From: Siderastrea siderea
Taxonomy: Eukaryota > Cnidaria > Anthozoa > Scleractinia > Rhizangiidae
Length of the DNA stretch: 64,000 bases
Direction of reading: 5' to 3'
Assembly (NCBI GenBank): GCA_964030785.1
Contig: OZ034970.1
Location: 23,660,935-23,724,934 of the forward strand
Numbering within the stretch: position 1 is the stretch's first letter; each line of letters opens with the position of its first letter. Made by a program: the position numbers and the translations under genes. Below the pieces are notes generated by a model. It searched no databases. It had not been told where the DNA came from and worked only from the letters and a program-made list of their open reading frames with translations. Shown here piece after piece: positions 35,881 to 50,400 of this stretch.

Positions 35881-37400
35881 GAGAAATAAAGCAAATTGCA
35901 GGAAAAAAGTTATTTCCGTTTGTTGCCTGGATGAGGTATTATCCTAATGAAAATTTCCTTTTAATTTTTCTGCCACCACTGTCACTGATATCAAGAATGA
36001 TGGACCAAAGTGAAAGTGACCTAATACTACCAACACTCAGTGACCGCCAATATGTTTGTCGAACTAACAAAAAAATATGCAGATTTTGTTATACTTTTTC
36101 GCTGTCACATTTGAAAGCTAATTCGGTACTGGTTTAACTTCCACTTTTTCCAAGGTCATGAGAAAAAGTTATTGTCATGTTTTCGGCGTGAAAATTTCCA
36201 GTTAAAGCTATTTTTAAAAGTCAGGGCTGCTAAGGAAGAAATATCGCACTAAGAAAAGTCACAGGCTAAATATCTCGGGTATATCGTCGTATTATATTTA
36301 TCAGTTAAACGAACGAAAGCTTTGGAGGCTAACTATTTGTGACTAGTTAAAAGAAAACGAAATTCACCTTGACACGTAGATTAGGAGGCAGGAAGACGGA
36401 TGTGTCGTGTATACTGATTCAAGCTTGTTATGGTTCAAAAGAAAAAAATGTTACTCTGATGTCATGTTTGCTTACAAGAGGATTGTTGTGTACAATACTA
36501 GTGTTTACGTGGTGAATGTGAAACAATACATTTTAGGAAAGGAATCAACAAGATGCCATGCCAATATTATATTTCAGTCTGGTGGAAAACGTAATTTTTT
36601 TTGTTTTAACAAATTGTGGTTAACCTGACGCAAATCAACATTCAACCTTCTCTTGAGTTCTTTCATCAGTACCTCGCTAGACGCACGCACGTTCAGCGTG
36701 TTATTAAGTTATTTTAACATATTTTGCATACTGAAGGTTTCAGATTTCAATGGCCAGATCGATCCCTTAATATAACACGGCAGGGAATCTTGATAGCTCA
36801 ATGTTCAGTGCTAGATCCCTTTAAGTTTGGCCATGTTTTCTTTGTTTATTTGTTTGCTTGTTTTTTTTTTTTTTTATTTTGGCTCCCGATGAAACGAATC
36901 AGTGTGCTTTAGGCTGAGGGCTAAAAATATCAAACCTTTTCAAACTTCTGGCCGGTAACTTGAACTTGAAGCAGGCAGATGCTTTTTAGGAAGATAGCTA
37001 ATGTATTTTATCCTACATCGAATGCCTAAAAATAAAATAATGAATCTTCAGTCTAATACTAAAGTGTATTTAAAATGTTCGATTTTTTTAAGCCTTCTAC
37101 CTTTAATACATTCCATTCATTCAGAAAGTAGATAATGTTATTTTGGATTATAACTACCATGATTCCTCGCAGGCTTGTTACATACGAGGCAATGGGCAAT
37201 GAAGCACTAACTGGTGAACTGAAACTATAAATTATAAAATCTAGTGAATACGTTGGCTAATTTTGTGTTTAGCATCTGGCTGATTCAGCTTGATCTGGAC
37301 TTAAAAAGGATGGAATGGAGCACATCTTTCCCACGTTTTGTCTGTAGTATGTAAAGGCAGGGCTCAAGGTCGTAAACAGAGCAAAACCAAGCTGACACGA
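35880..37400. repeat. Block X, copy 3 (uninterrupted)
   Basis: Collinear with copy 2 without the SINE array or the TTAA element. It therefore supplies the empty-site sequence for both insertions. Confidence 0.8.
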
Positions 37401-37403
37401 AAC

Positions 37404-37497
37404 GCAAGCGGAGGCCCTTCAATCATCCTAGATAAGTCGGGAAGAGGAAGAAACCTCCCTTCCTCTAATCTAGGAAGATCGATGGGCCTCCGCTTGC
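37404..37497. other. 94 nt near-perfect hairpin
   Basis: GCAAGCGGAGGCCC at the left pairs with GGGCCTCCGCTTGC at the right. An inner arm (ATCCTAGATAAGTCGGGAAG with its partner around CTTCCTCTAATCTAGG) pairs imperfectly around a short loop. Copy 1 of block X lacks it at the corresponding place. It could be a very small MITE or a microRNA-precursor-like hairpin. Confidence 0.6.
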
Positions 37498-37499
37498 AG

Positions 37500-38468
37500 G
37501 GCAACACATATGGAATACATGAAAAAGGAAAATGTGAAAGTGAGATAAACGAGAGTTTTTTCCCTATTTTGAGGTATTGAGCTCACGCTTGTTCTACTTT
37601 TTGCTCCACTATAAAAGGAAAAAGAACAACTGATTTTCCAGTTACCAATGTAAGATAAATGTATATCGAATAGTGAGCTTTGTATACGTTTTATACCAAC
37701 AGTTCGATTTCGTCAGGAAACCTATCTGCCGAGGAAGTATATAATGTGGTTTGCCTTGCTTTAACTACTCGTCCTTTTTTACAAAATGATCAAAATCCAG
37801 GTCAATGATATGCAACAGCATTTTTTTTCGCACGATCAAAGAGGTCTGGAAAACTACATTGTCCACACTTCCAAATTAGCCGTGATTTCCTTTTACGGTT
37901 TACTGGTTGCGTTCTTACGACTTCTACCACAAAGAATTCGTACCATTCATTAAAGGAAAAAATGTATATATCAAGGTCACGTCCGCGGAGTTCGGAAAAC
38001 TACTAATGGAATTTTATTTCACAGTTGAGCTAGGATGAATTCGAATACCAAGTTGTATGTTCCTTCCTTCTGATAGGAAAACGCTGATTTGAAGCAGCTT
38101 TACAGGTCAAGTTAAAAGTTATAATTAAATAAAACAAATCTTTTATAAACTCAAAAAGTTATCGCAATTTGTGAGGATTTTAGGTAGGCTATTATTATTT
38201 TTTAGGCACAAAGATCAAAGAAGTGTAAACAACATGCCCTACCATTGTCACAAAACTAAACAATATAGAATAAGGAGGAGGGGTTATCAAAAATAATAAA
38301 ATCTATTTGACATCTAATTTTCCCTTCATGGCTCCTATTGGTTCGTGAATTATTCCGCTTCAATTATTTGACGCACTTTGCGGCTTTTCGTCTTCTTTTA
38401 GTCTGTTGGTATGGAAAACCTTCTTCATAAAAGTACTACATTGAGAGGAATGAGGTCGCGTTAGCAAA
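37500..38468. other. Upstream region of the protease gene
   Basis: No gene is seen. A TATA-like CATAAAAG at 38426-38433 lies about 40 bases before the first ATG of the protease gene, but this is too weak to call a promoter. Confidence 0.3.
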
Positions 38469-41400
38469 ATGGCTTCGCGAAAGGCAATGATTTTGAATTT
38501 ATGGTTATTCACAACTGGTAAGTGATTGTAGGAACACTTGTAACTGTTAAATACGTCACTTTTTAAATTGCTTGAATTTTGGTTAAATCTTCGTATAAGT
38601 AGCTATTTTAAACTTTAAGCCTGTGTGTTTTGGAGTTCGTCTTTAGCCAGTTCTGCACGTCTGCGTCTTAGATGGCTTTTGTTTTTTGCAACTTATGCAA
38701 AACATTAAAAGCTTTGTAAGTTTGATTGGGTTTGATTGATTAGGTTTAACTTCCTCCGTAAACTACACTTTTTATACCTAATGATCGGCATTAATCATTA
38801 TCTAATCAAAGGAAAGAAAACATGTTATTTGATCTCAGTCTTGTGCATTGGTCATTGAAATGAGTGAATCCACTAAAAGTGACTTTAGAAGCGACAAAAC
38901 TGCAAAGCCATAGTACAAAATTATAAAAAAAAAATTAAAAAAAAAAACATACAAGTCAGTCAAAGACGTATCGGTAGACGAAATGCTGCCAGCATTGAAA
39001 AAGGCCATGGTTCAACAAATGTCCAAGTTAGAATACTTTGTGTAAAAATTCAAACTTCTGTTGTTGGACATTATGTATTCTCTTAACCAAAAAAAAAAAA
39101 GAAGAAGAAGAAGAAAGATGCGAGCTTTTAGCGTATGTTAAAAGAACCGCCTGTTCTAAAGTCAAGGCGATCTTTACCAAAGTCTACCCAACATGCTCGA
39201 TATGTTAAGAAATACTAGTGTGACCTTTCGTTTCCTTTATAAATGCCAACCTGATTTTGACATAATCCTTTCTATCTGGCCAGCAAAAAATCTAAATCGT
39301 TGTATGTAGCGAGGTAACCAAATGGGATTGTATAGGCAAAAGTCTTTAGGCTCTTAGAGCTGAACTGCATATACATAATATTGGCAACGTGTAGATTGTA
39401 CATTTTTAACAGATTAAAACTGCCTCAGGTAAATAGCAGATACGAGATAGTATTTCAAAATCTATTTTTTTAAACCTTAAGATTATTTTTTCCCATGTTG
39501 CTCTAGCAAATACATACATCTGGTTAAATTTAGAAAAGAAAAGAAGTGGATAATTAAACTCAGTTTTTAATAGGTTAAGGCGATACTTTACCACGGCTAA
39601 TACTTAATCTAAAGCAAACCATTTAGAAAAAAAAAGTTCATCATCAATCTCATTGCCCTAATCCTGCTTTGATTGCTTTTTATTATTAAGAGATTGATTT
39701 GTTGAAGCGTATTGTAATTCAAACATATATCAGTATTAATTCATGATATTGTGTTCAAGATGTCACGATCTTCACTGTCACGAATGATGTTGGTATAATG
39801 CGCATGACTAGTTTGACTTCCCCCTCTTAAGTGTTCAAATTGAATGCGATTTATATTTCAAGTTTGTTATGAATTTGCGGGTTCTGTTTTCGTGTTAGGA
39901 ACCACGTTCACCGTTATGCTGAAAATAGAATGTTAATAATTTGTTTACTCAGCTCTTAATGGTTCTAGTCAGTTCCAAACTTGTTGAGCGCCAGTACAAG
40001 AATCCACCTTATGTTGCCGTACTGATGCCATGATTGTTTAAAACAGTTCAAAATATATTTTTTTAACCTTAAGATTATTTTTTCCCATGTTGCTCTAGCA
40101 AATATATACATCTGGTTAAATTTAGAAAAGAAAAGAAGTGCAATTAAACTCAATTTTTTAATAGGTTAAGGCGATACTTTACCACGGCTAATACTTAATC
40201 TAAAGCAAACCATTTAGAAAAAAATGTTTATCATCATTCTCATCGCCCTAATCATGCTTTGATTGCTTTTTATTATTAAAAGATTGATTTGTTGAAGCGT
40301 ATTGCAATATAAACATAGATATGAATTCATGATATTGTGTTCAAGATGTCACGATCTTCGATTCACTGTCACGAATGATGTTGGTATGATGCGCATGACT
40401 AGTTTGACGTCCCCCGTCCCCCACTGAAGTGTTCAAATTAAATACGATTTACATTTCAAGTTTGTAATGAATTTGCGGGTTCTGTTTTCGTGTTAGGAAC
40501 CACGTTCACCGTTATGCTAAAAATAGAAAGTTAATAATTTGTTTACTCAGCTCTTAATGGTTCTAGTCAGTTCCAAACTTGTTGAGCGCCAGTACAAGAA
40601 TCCACCTTATGTTGCCGTACTGATGCCATGATTATTTAAAACAGTTCGTTTAAATGCTGAAACTGAGCAATACCAGCGTTTACGATGTCATTCTGAAACA
40701 GTGATTTTTATGAAATGAATGAAGGGGATGCCGATATTTAACAATTGGTTCATGCTTTAGCGTGCGTATATTGAGTTATGACGCAGGCGCTAAGTTTGAA
40801 GAGCTTAGCACGAGGCAAGTGTAAGAGTTGCTTGAGGCGCAGCCTTCTTATTAACTTCCCAAGTGCATCATAATTCGATACGCACACAGCTAGAAACATG
40901 AACCAACTGTTTGTGACATAGCCAGTGGAAATGCCGGCGAAAACTGAACGATTATAAGCTTCGATATTATTAAATACTGAAATAGTTTTTTTTTTCGGAA
41001 GGATGCTTCCATTTTGCTTTCGTTGAAATTTGTAATAAGCAATACGAATGCGCAGTTGATTCAAAAGTCAATCACTAGTTGCCATAAAAATCAATAAGGA
41101 ACGAGAAAAAAAAACAATGGTCGATGACATGACGACTCACATAGAAAAAGGTGTCAAAACCTCGCGAAATGTTGCAGCATTTCTTTGCAAAGCTGAATGA
41201 ATCAATAAAACTGCTCCGAAGTGAACGTCCGAGAATGATATTTTATAATGTGGTAGAGGTTTGAAGTTTCCTGAAGAATTGTTGTATTTATCGTCCAAAG
41301 CGGATTAAAGCTGTATGATTTCACCACTATAGCCGCGAGAGTTAAAACGAACACAAATCACAACGTAGCGGTTCGCCGTTCAGAGGAATGCGATAAAACA

Positions 41401-41818
41401 ACAATGAATCAAACGTCTGGGAAAGCAATTCAACTTATTTTGCATTACATTCTATTTTATTTGAACATTTGGAGCTGCTTGAACTCGTAGCTACATTGAC
41501 TGCGGGGAAGACGATGTTATTTGTGCAGTATAGCCGACAAAATGTCGCCCTGGCTTTCTATTACTATTCCTTTATCTAGTGCTTACTTAACTTGATTTTG
41601 GTACCGAAAAAGTGCGACACTTGTTCTCTTCAATTTTATTTATTTATTTATTTTTATTTTATTTCAATAATCAATCAATCAATTAATCAATTCATTTATT
41701 AATTTCAATACGTGGGATAAGGTTGCCCTGTATATCCCAGCCAGAGGCTCGCGTAAATCATGCATGACAGAAAATAACATTCAAACAATACTAGGAATGC
41801 ATAATTTAAAAGTTTAAA

Positions 41819-41856
<38 letters not shown>

Positions 41857-43241
41857 TAATAATAATGATGATGATAATGTTAATAATAATAATAATAATG
41901 ATGATAATAATGATATTATTATTATTATTATTATTATTAATAAAGGGGTAAATAAAGCCTTAAGATCAGCAGAAATCACATATCGAGCTGACCTTGACAT
42001 TTTGGTGTCAAAAGCTTTCCATGTAAATTAACTGTTGTGAACATTTGTTGAGGGTGCAACGGTGAAAGAAATCGTAAACACAACGCAAATACTTACATTG
42101 AAGTTAGAGTTTCTTTTTCAACATTTTCTTGCCCGTCCAAAGAAGTCAAATAATCTGCAATAAGCTCGCTGTGGTAATTTCTCCCTAGTTAAACTCTGTT
42201 GTAATGTGATTTCTCTTGGTCATTTACTCGCCGAGTTGTTTGCGAAAAAGACATTTGACCTCTACAGACAGAAAACAACCCCCCCCCCCCAAAAAAAGAG
42301 ACAACAACAACAACAACAACAACAACAAATAAACAAACACAATAAAACAATGTCAAGTGAAATGTTCGAAGTTTCAAACCGGGTTTTTTGGTCGAATGAA
42401 AAGCGCCCAAGAACAGCTTTATCCCACGAGCTGTAAGGCGTTTGTCTTAACTTGACGCGGTTGCGTTTCCTTTTTAAATTTTCTCTTTGTTTTGTTTTTT
42501 TTTTTAATCAAGTTTTCAAGCACATTGTGTCATCTTCCAAATATGCTATATGTCGTATACAAATTCCAATTGCTTGTGTAGAACGGTTTTCGGAGAGCGT
42601 TAAACTTTTCCAGAACAGTGACTGTTATTAGAAAATAGTTCAGGCTTCAGGAGTGATTCTTCGTTTCATTGCTACAGCTCTGTTTCGTATCGTTAAAAAA
42701 TGACCACAGTAATAAAAAATGCGTATGTTAAAAAGAAAAGAATTTGTTTTCGTGATTCATTCGACAGTTCACAGCGTGCCCAATTAAGCTATGTGACCAG
42801 CCGATGCAAGTAGGAAGTTTGGTAAAAATGCGAAAGCTATTTGTGATACAAATAGAACTTCGCCATAGTTTTTAGCTAAGATGAAACTGCATTGATTAGA
42901 ATTAATCATCAAAATATCGTAAATTGGTTTGCTCATATTTTTTGCCCTGGGCTCGGTTGTTCGAAAGTCGGTTTACGCTAATCTAGGATTAAAATTTAAC
43001 CAAGTTCCTTTTTCTCTTTTTTCAAAAGAGTTTTCACAGCAATTTACAAGGGATTGTTTAAAGGCAACTAAAGTCAAACTGTAGGGCAAAAAGGATTTAC
43101 AGGAATCCGTATCGTTTGGCTATAAAACGGGATTAAAAATTGGCGCTAATCCTGGGTTAACTTAATCCTGTTTTGAAAAACCGGGCCCTGAATAGTTACA
43201 CGCGCAGGTCCATCGAAATAAAAGTCCTGACAACGGCATGC

Positions 43242-43337
<96 letters not shown>

Positions 43338-43772
43338 GTATATATATATATAAAACACAAATGAACTTAAACGAGTCAAAGAAAGAATACACAAACACAA
43401 AGTGAAAACCCCAAAAATTGTCCTGAACGGGATTTGTACCCGCGTCCTCCACTTTCTAGTGCCGATGTGTTAACCACTACACCATCAGGACGACGCAACA
43501 ACGCAGCCGAACTTAAGGCGTTATGGCTCACGGGCCTCCCGACAAATTTTAGTGTTTTCACAAGAGCTGACTGGAAGGCTTGTAGGCCTTTTTTTTGACG
43601 AATATAAATAACACAAATGAACTTAAACGAGTCAAAGAAAGAATAAACAAACACAAAGCGAAAACCCTAAAAATTGTCCTGAACGGGATTTGAACCCGCG
43701 TCCTCGACTTTCTAGTGCCGATGTGTTAACCACTACCCCATCAAGACGACCACGCAACAACGCAGCCGAACT

Positions 43773-43806
<34 letters not shown>

Positions 43807-44192
43807 GTATATAAATTCTTGAACTTGGTTTGCATGCCCCCACAGAAACAGATACCTCCTCAAGAACTTTGTGATAAAGTAACACAATCTCCCAAACTAT
43901 GAATGACAATCACATTATTTATATGATACCACAGAAACAGATACCTCATCAAGAACTTTGTGATAAAGTAACACAATCTCCCAAACTATGAATGACAATC
44001 ACATTATTTATATGATAAAATAACGCTGTTTTTATATCTCATAGCAACCGTATTTCTTTTTTTGCCAGTTATTGTAATTTAACGGTCAATCGTTGATATT
44101 ACCTGATGAGTGTGGTCACCTTTTGGCCATACGAAACAGTGCTGTAGTAATAAAACGATGCACTACCTCTGAAGTCTTGAACCAGTTTATTA

Positions 44193-44288
<96 letters not shown>

Positions 44289-46976
44289 TGAAATTGTTCC
44301 ACAATCGAAAATTCGAAGAACGTAGTAAAGAATATCAGAACTATCTTGTTGATCGGGGTTACCACCCTTCTAAAGTTAAACAACAATTTGAAAAGGCCAA
44401 AGATACACCCAGGGAGGACCTCCTTACACCTAAATTGCGAGAGAGAAAAGCAATTTTCCCCCTGGTGGTCAATTTTAATCCACATTGGCCAAACATCAGT
44501 CAAATTATTAAGTCATATAGCTATCTTCTTTATGATTCACCTACTCTAGCACAGATTTTTCCTAAAGGGTCAATCATTCCATCCTATAGAAAAGCAAAAA
44601 ACATCAAGGAGCTCCTAGCGGGACCCAAGGGATCCAATTATAATAACAGCGATAATTCTGCCACAGTTTGTTTTAGGTGCAGCAAGAAATGAGATTTATG
44701 TAAGAACTATTTAAAGGAAGATAAGATCTTTTATAGCGCCTGTACGGATCGTTTTTAATATTCGAAGTTTAAGCATTTAAACTGTTGTTAAGGTTCTCTG
44801 TGGTTTATGACAAACCCGTAACTCATTTGTCACTGGCTTTGTTATCTCAAGGTTTCAGTTATTGGGCAATAGTCTGGGGGCAATGTCTAACCGGAAGTAG
44901 TTATCTGTTACCCTCTAAACCTGTATGACAAAGCTCCCAGTATTTTTCCCCTCACGCTTCCATGTGATCTCGGCATGCAATCACCAGTTAGTAAAATCCC
45001 CTTGCCTTGTGACCCTGTCTCAGTTGTAAGCTACTCTTCAAGCTAGGTTGTTCTTTGCTTTCCCTCCCTCCCTCCCTATATTGGTAGCTTTGTCATTCCT
45101 CATCTTCTCAATTGCAAATTTGGAACTACCATTCACAAGTAAGCAAAGAGCCCTAATTTAAGATTATGTTATCTACTTGGAGCTGTTTCATTTATTACTG
45201 TTGTCAGTTAACCTTGTTGGTTAGTTAATAAAGTTTTTGGTGGCAAGGAAGTGCACCCTAGGCTGCCTTTTTCCCACAGTAAGTGCTATAGCCACCCTGG
45301 GAAATAGGTCCGGATATCTTCCAGGATGGTACCATCGTACCATCTGACCTATTGTCCTCCCAGAAGGGCACCCCTCTTCTGGTCCATCCTATGTTACACC
45401 CTAACGTGGGTTCCCCTAGAGACGCCGCTACTCTAGGGGAGATAGGCTCTGCCTTTCCTGCCACCCAAGGTTTGCCACAATAATCAATTTTTCTCATTGT
45501 TTTCCTGTGTCCACCCAGCGTGGGGGGTAAAGTCCAATATCCCCCCCCCTCCCTGTAGTGCAACAAAGGGATTTTAATCATAGTTGTGAGCATCATCAAA
45601 ATCTGCTTCCCCCTCTATGTTTTTGGCGAGTATTCCTTACAGTGCAAACCGCAGGGACTCATTAAGTATCAGGCAACATCTTGAATGTAAATCAAAGAAC
45701 GTGATTTATTTACAATAGCTACCTGTAAGAAATGTGGGGTTCAGTATGTAGGCTCTACGTCCAATGAATTCAAGGTCATATTCCTTAATCACAAGTCGGC
45801 TATGCTAACGAATAAGACCACGTGCGAATTAGCCGTGCATTACAATAGAATGAACACCAAATGTCTGACTTTGAATTCATTGTGATCGAAAGTTAATGAA
45901 AGTGAAGGTCAAATTGATAAACGCTTACTCACAAGGGAAGCGTTCTGGTGCTCCCAACTTTGCACTCTCCAACCTCAGGCCTCAATAAAAGATCCGAATT
46001 CAATTCAAAAAATAGAATTAGGTTTAATTGACGTGTTTTATGCACTTTTAGCCATTTTTGTTTAGAATTTCCGATTTTTAATTTTTTATTTTTTAACAAT
46101 ATTTTTAATTTTAATTTAAGAGCTAGGTGTAAAGATTAATTTAACGATAAGAGTCTCGTATATACGTTCAAAGGCCTTTCTTTAGGATTTTGTTATTTTG
46201 GCGTACACTTGATCTACTCAGGGGCTTCGGCCGGGGATTTTATTGCGGATTTTTCTGTTTAAGGTCTCCTGCCTTGGAAACTGTTGTCTATCTAACTGTT
46301 GCTTTTATTCAAGGTCTTCTAGTTAGGATTTTGTTACGTTGAAGAACTTTTTATCGTACTTTTCTCTGCCACCTTGCATTGTTATTTAGTTACGTAATAG
46401 CTGAATTTTTACACCTAAATTTTTATTGTGATGGTAGCCCTTCGGCTGACAATTTAGGCATTACTTTTTATGAAGACCTCTGACTAGTTATTTGTAATGT
46501 TTTGTAACCTTTGTGTGTCCATTTCATTAGCACCTTTTGAAAATCCTTTGAATATAATGTAATGTTATGTAATCTTTGGCTGACAAATTATGTATTATTG
46601 TTTACTTTCTGCGACCTTTGACAAGTTACTTGTAATGTTTTGTAATTGTAACCTTCATTAGCATTATTTCATTAGCACTTTTTGTAAATCCATTCATTAT
46701 TAGGTGACCTTAAGACTTCGCAATCTACCACCCTTTGTACATATATATATGATCCTGTAACCGATCTAGTTTTACCAAGTATTGTCCAATGTCAACCATA
46801 CACTGAAGAAGCCCGAAGGGCGACACGTTTGTATTAAACATGGACCTGTGAGCGGTTTGCAGTTGACTTCCTTTTTCATTCAACTTATCCAATTCTTGGA
46901 GTCAAGGCATCGTGTATCCGTTTGGATCCCACTCACAAGCGGCATTTTTCGTTGGTGACACAGTTTCTTCATTCAA

Positions 46977-47026
<50 letters not shown>

Positions 47027-47419
47027 TATCACATTCAAGTTTACTGTACAATAAGAGCAAAATCTAACGACTTAATGAAATAAATATACTTTGATCAGTC
47101 AGTTAGATTTTTGGCGATAATTAAAGAAAAATGCCCTGAGAAAGATACCAATTATCCCAAAATGATGTAATTATTTTATTTTTAATCTGTATTCATTTTG
47201 AAACCCCTCTGTTTAAAATGGGAAATTAATTTAAATCTTATAACAAAAATTATTTTGTGTCAGTTAGAATAATTCAGGCAAGGTGTATTACACGTAAAGT
47301 AAAATAAGGCTTCTTAAAAACGAGGGAATACTCAGAATGATTTGTTCTGAATGCATATTTTTTCTCATTTTCTTCCTTTTTAGTTTTATTTTTGGTCCAG
47401 CTGGCCAAAGCAGACAACA
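38469..47419 (+). CDS. Exons 1-2: signal peptide
   Basis: Exon 1 (38469-38517) gives [16 protein letters not shown] and exon 2 (47384-47419) gives [12 protein letters not shown], with a phase 1 junction. Together they form a basic, hydrophobic and polar signal peptide, probably cut near LAKA. The 8.9 kb intron between them is full of repeats. Confidence 0.75.
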
Positions 47420-50400
47420 GTAAGTAATCATACTGTAATAGGCCACTTGCACGATGGCGTCATTTTACTACTACTAACAGAATCCATTTCGTTTTTTCTT
47501 TTATAGTTAAATTTGGTAATCCTAGCGAGTTTTAAATAAAAAAAGCCCTAATTTGTACAAGAAAGCAAAACCCTGAAGAATTCTGGTAGTAGTAGTCAAA
47601 TGATGTCATCGTGCAAATGGCATGGCCTATTCCCTGCGAACGCATTGCCAATGAACCCTTTTGAAATACAAATACGTACCCTCCACCGGACTTTGGGTAA
47701 AATGGTGAACAAAGATAACGCCTATCATGACACAACACACTAAACGTGTCCTTATGTCACAGATATGTGCATATTTAACAGAGAGTGTCACGGTAGCTTT
47801 TGTTTGCCTTTGTCTTAGGTGGTGTGTCATGTGGCACACGTGCAATTTGCACGCGTGTGTCATCGCACGACATGCGTGCCAAATGACACGCGTGCGATTA
47901 TGACACGCAGAAATGGGTGCAGGTTGAAGAAGAAATGAAAGTCACCGTTACGCGCGTCGTGCTCGTCACGTGCCTTTGTAGTATCGTTAAAATAAAGTCT
48001 AGCATTCACTAAAATAGGTTAGAACTAGGGGATAAGCGTTTACCCAAAGATGTCTCATGGATTAAACCTTTGAACGTTCTACTTAATCAGAAGGAACTCC
48101 ATCGTTTCAAGGTTCGGTTGTCTGGTTTTCTTGTCAGTTTAGCGCAATCTTGACTCTGTTCACCTGCTCGAAAATGTCGCGAATAAGTGCTTCCTCATTC
48201 AATCTCCGAACAGAAAGCTTAGGTAATGCGTTGAATATTTTCGCACCTCTGCAAGAAAGCCGCGAGATTGTTTTTAGTGTGAGACGTGCAGACTGAAAAT
48301 ATCTCAGACAAAAGTATGGCGGACGAACCGTTTTCTACTACGAAGTGGTCTCCTTGAGAACGTTATTTACATCGATTGTTGTAACTAAATTGAAAATGAG
48401 AATGTTAAATTGTCTGAGAATAATGCAGCCTCTTTTAATTGAGGGTGCAGTCTCCCAAGTTTGGATAAATGGATTCTGAAAAATAGTATTAAGCTGACCT
48501 GGTACATTTGCCTTTTATGTCTGATATTACCTCCCCACTCCTTGAAAATTACAAAGAAACACACTAAAAGAAAAGTGTACATGTGACATATTTATATACT
48601 AGCGAAAATAGGCTTCACTGTCATCAAATGAACAACTCATATTAGTAGTTTGAATCTGTATAAAGTTAACGCAAATTTGCCACCTCTTCGATGGTTTTTG
48701 GCCGATTTTGTAAACATCATTTTTGTTATCAGCACCATTCGTTCTTATTATCACTTTGACCGCTATGTATTGGGTACACAATGACGAAGCAAAATAAGAG
48801 TTAGAGGTAAGACTAATGTCTCAAATAGTTCATATGGTAACATGAAATGAAAAAAAAATAATCAAACAAACAAACTAGCTAACTAACATTTAAACAAAAC
48901 TAATACATATATCTATTATTTTGCCTACTTTTACAGGATGTGGTTCGGTTGTCAACAACGAGTTGAAAAGTCCTTCGTACCCGAGCAACTATCCAAACAG
49001 CATACACTGTGTTTATCGGGTTGCTATTCCATACGATATGAAGCTGGATATTTACTTCAGCGACTTTTATTTGGAGTCCCATTCTTCCTGCGGGTAATGA
49101 CAAGGAATTATATCAATTTGTAGTTACCACAGCGGAAAATTATTTACCAACAACTTTATGAATACTTCAATGAGAACAAGCTCTTGAGCAATTACCACTC
49201 TGGTTTTCGCTCACTACATAGCACCCAACTAGCCCTACTTGAGACCACGAACAACTGGTCAATCAATAAAGACAATGGTCTCTTAAATGGTGTCATATTT
49301 ATCGACGTTAATAAGGCCTTCGACACCATCGACCATGAAATCGTTTTTCCTAAGGTTGTAAACTAGGGAGTGGATGAGAACTCTCTCCGATGGTTTGCCT
49401 CATACTTAAGTAATAGGGATCAAAAGTGTAACGTCAACGACGCTCTGTCAAACGAAAGCGGAATAAACTGCCAGGTGCCACAGTGCAGCGTAATTGGCCC
49501 TCTACTCTTTCTAATATGTATCAAAGACCTGCCAAACTGCCTCACTACAGCCTGCGCAGAAATGTTCGCAGATGACACCAATATTAGCATTCCTGGCTGT
49601 ACTCTCGCTGATCTTGAACCATAAACTCTGAATCTCAATTGCTGGCGAAAAGCCAATAGGCTTTTTAAAAGTCTTAATGTTGCGAAAATCGAGTTCATGA
49701 TCATAGGTTCTCATCAGAGGCTACCTGCTGGGAGAAATGATGAAGTCTGTGTCAGTTAAGAAAATCAACGAATCGAGAGAGTGGATCATACTAAGTAGCT
49801 AGGTCTTACCATGGATGATCGACTTTCTTGGTAAAATTATATTAAAGCAAGAAGTATGTATGACAACGCTTTGTGATTCCTTCTTTCCTTCCTTCCTTCC
49901 TTTCATCCACTCATATTCACGTATTTTTCCTTCTAAAGATATGACTATTTAAAGATTGCTGATGAGAAAAACCAGACCATTGGTATATACTGCGGATCGC
50001 AGTCAGGAAAACATGTCCGTGTAACTGGGCAGTATGCTTTCATAACTTTTCATACTGATGGAAGTGTTCGATACAGAGGATACAAATTAATTTTCTCTCA
50101 TCTTCCTAACAGTAAGTACAGTAAGACTATATTTCGACTGCTTAATTGCCAGTGCAGTAATTTACTTGGATATCACTCGGTCGTTCAAAAAGAGGGTTCA
50201 ATGCCCCAAACTCCATATTTTAGGTAGTAAAGTACCAAAAAGGTATTTTGAAAACCAAACGTTTCGGGCTTGGCCCTTCATCAGTGGTATATTAACGATT
50301 TTGAAATTGTGCCTGACAACAACCGATGCGAGAAAGAAAACTGTTGCTCCTCCGCCGCGTTTGTTCAGATGACAATGATTTCACAAGAGTGAGCACAAGA

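Noticed and set aside
37404..37497. CRISPR-like repeat
   Set aside because: There is a single hairpin with no repeat-spacer array, and the genome is eukaryotic.
43146..43452. Tyr/Ile repeat proteins over TA tracts
   Set aside because: Artefacts of (TA)n microsatellites.
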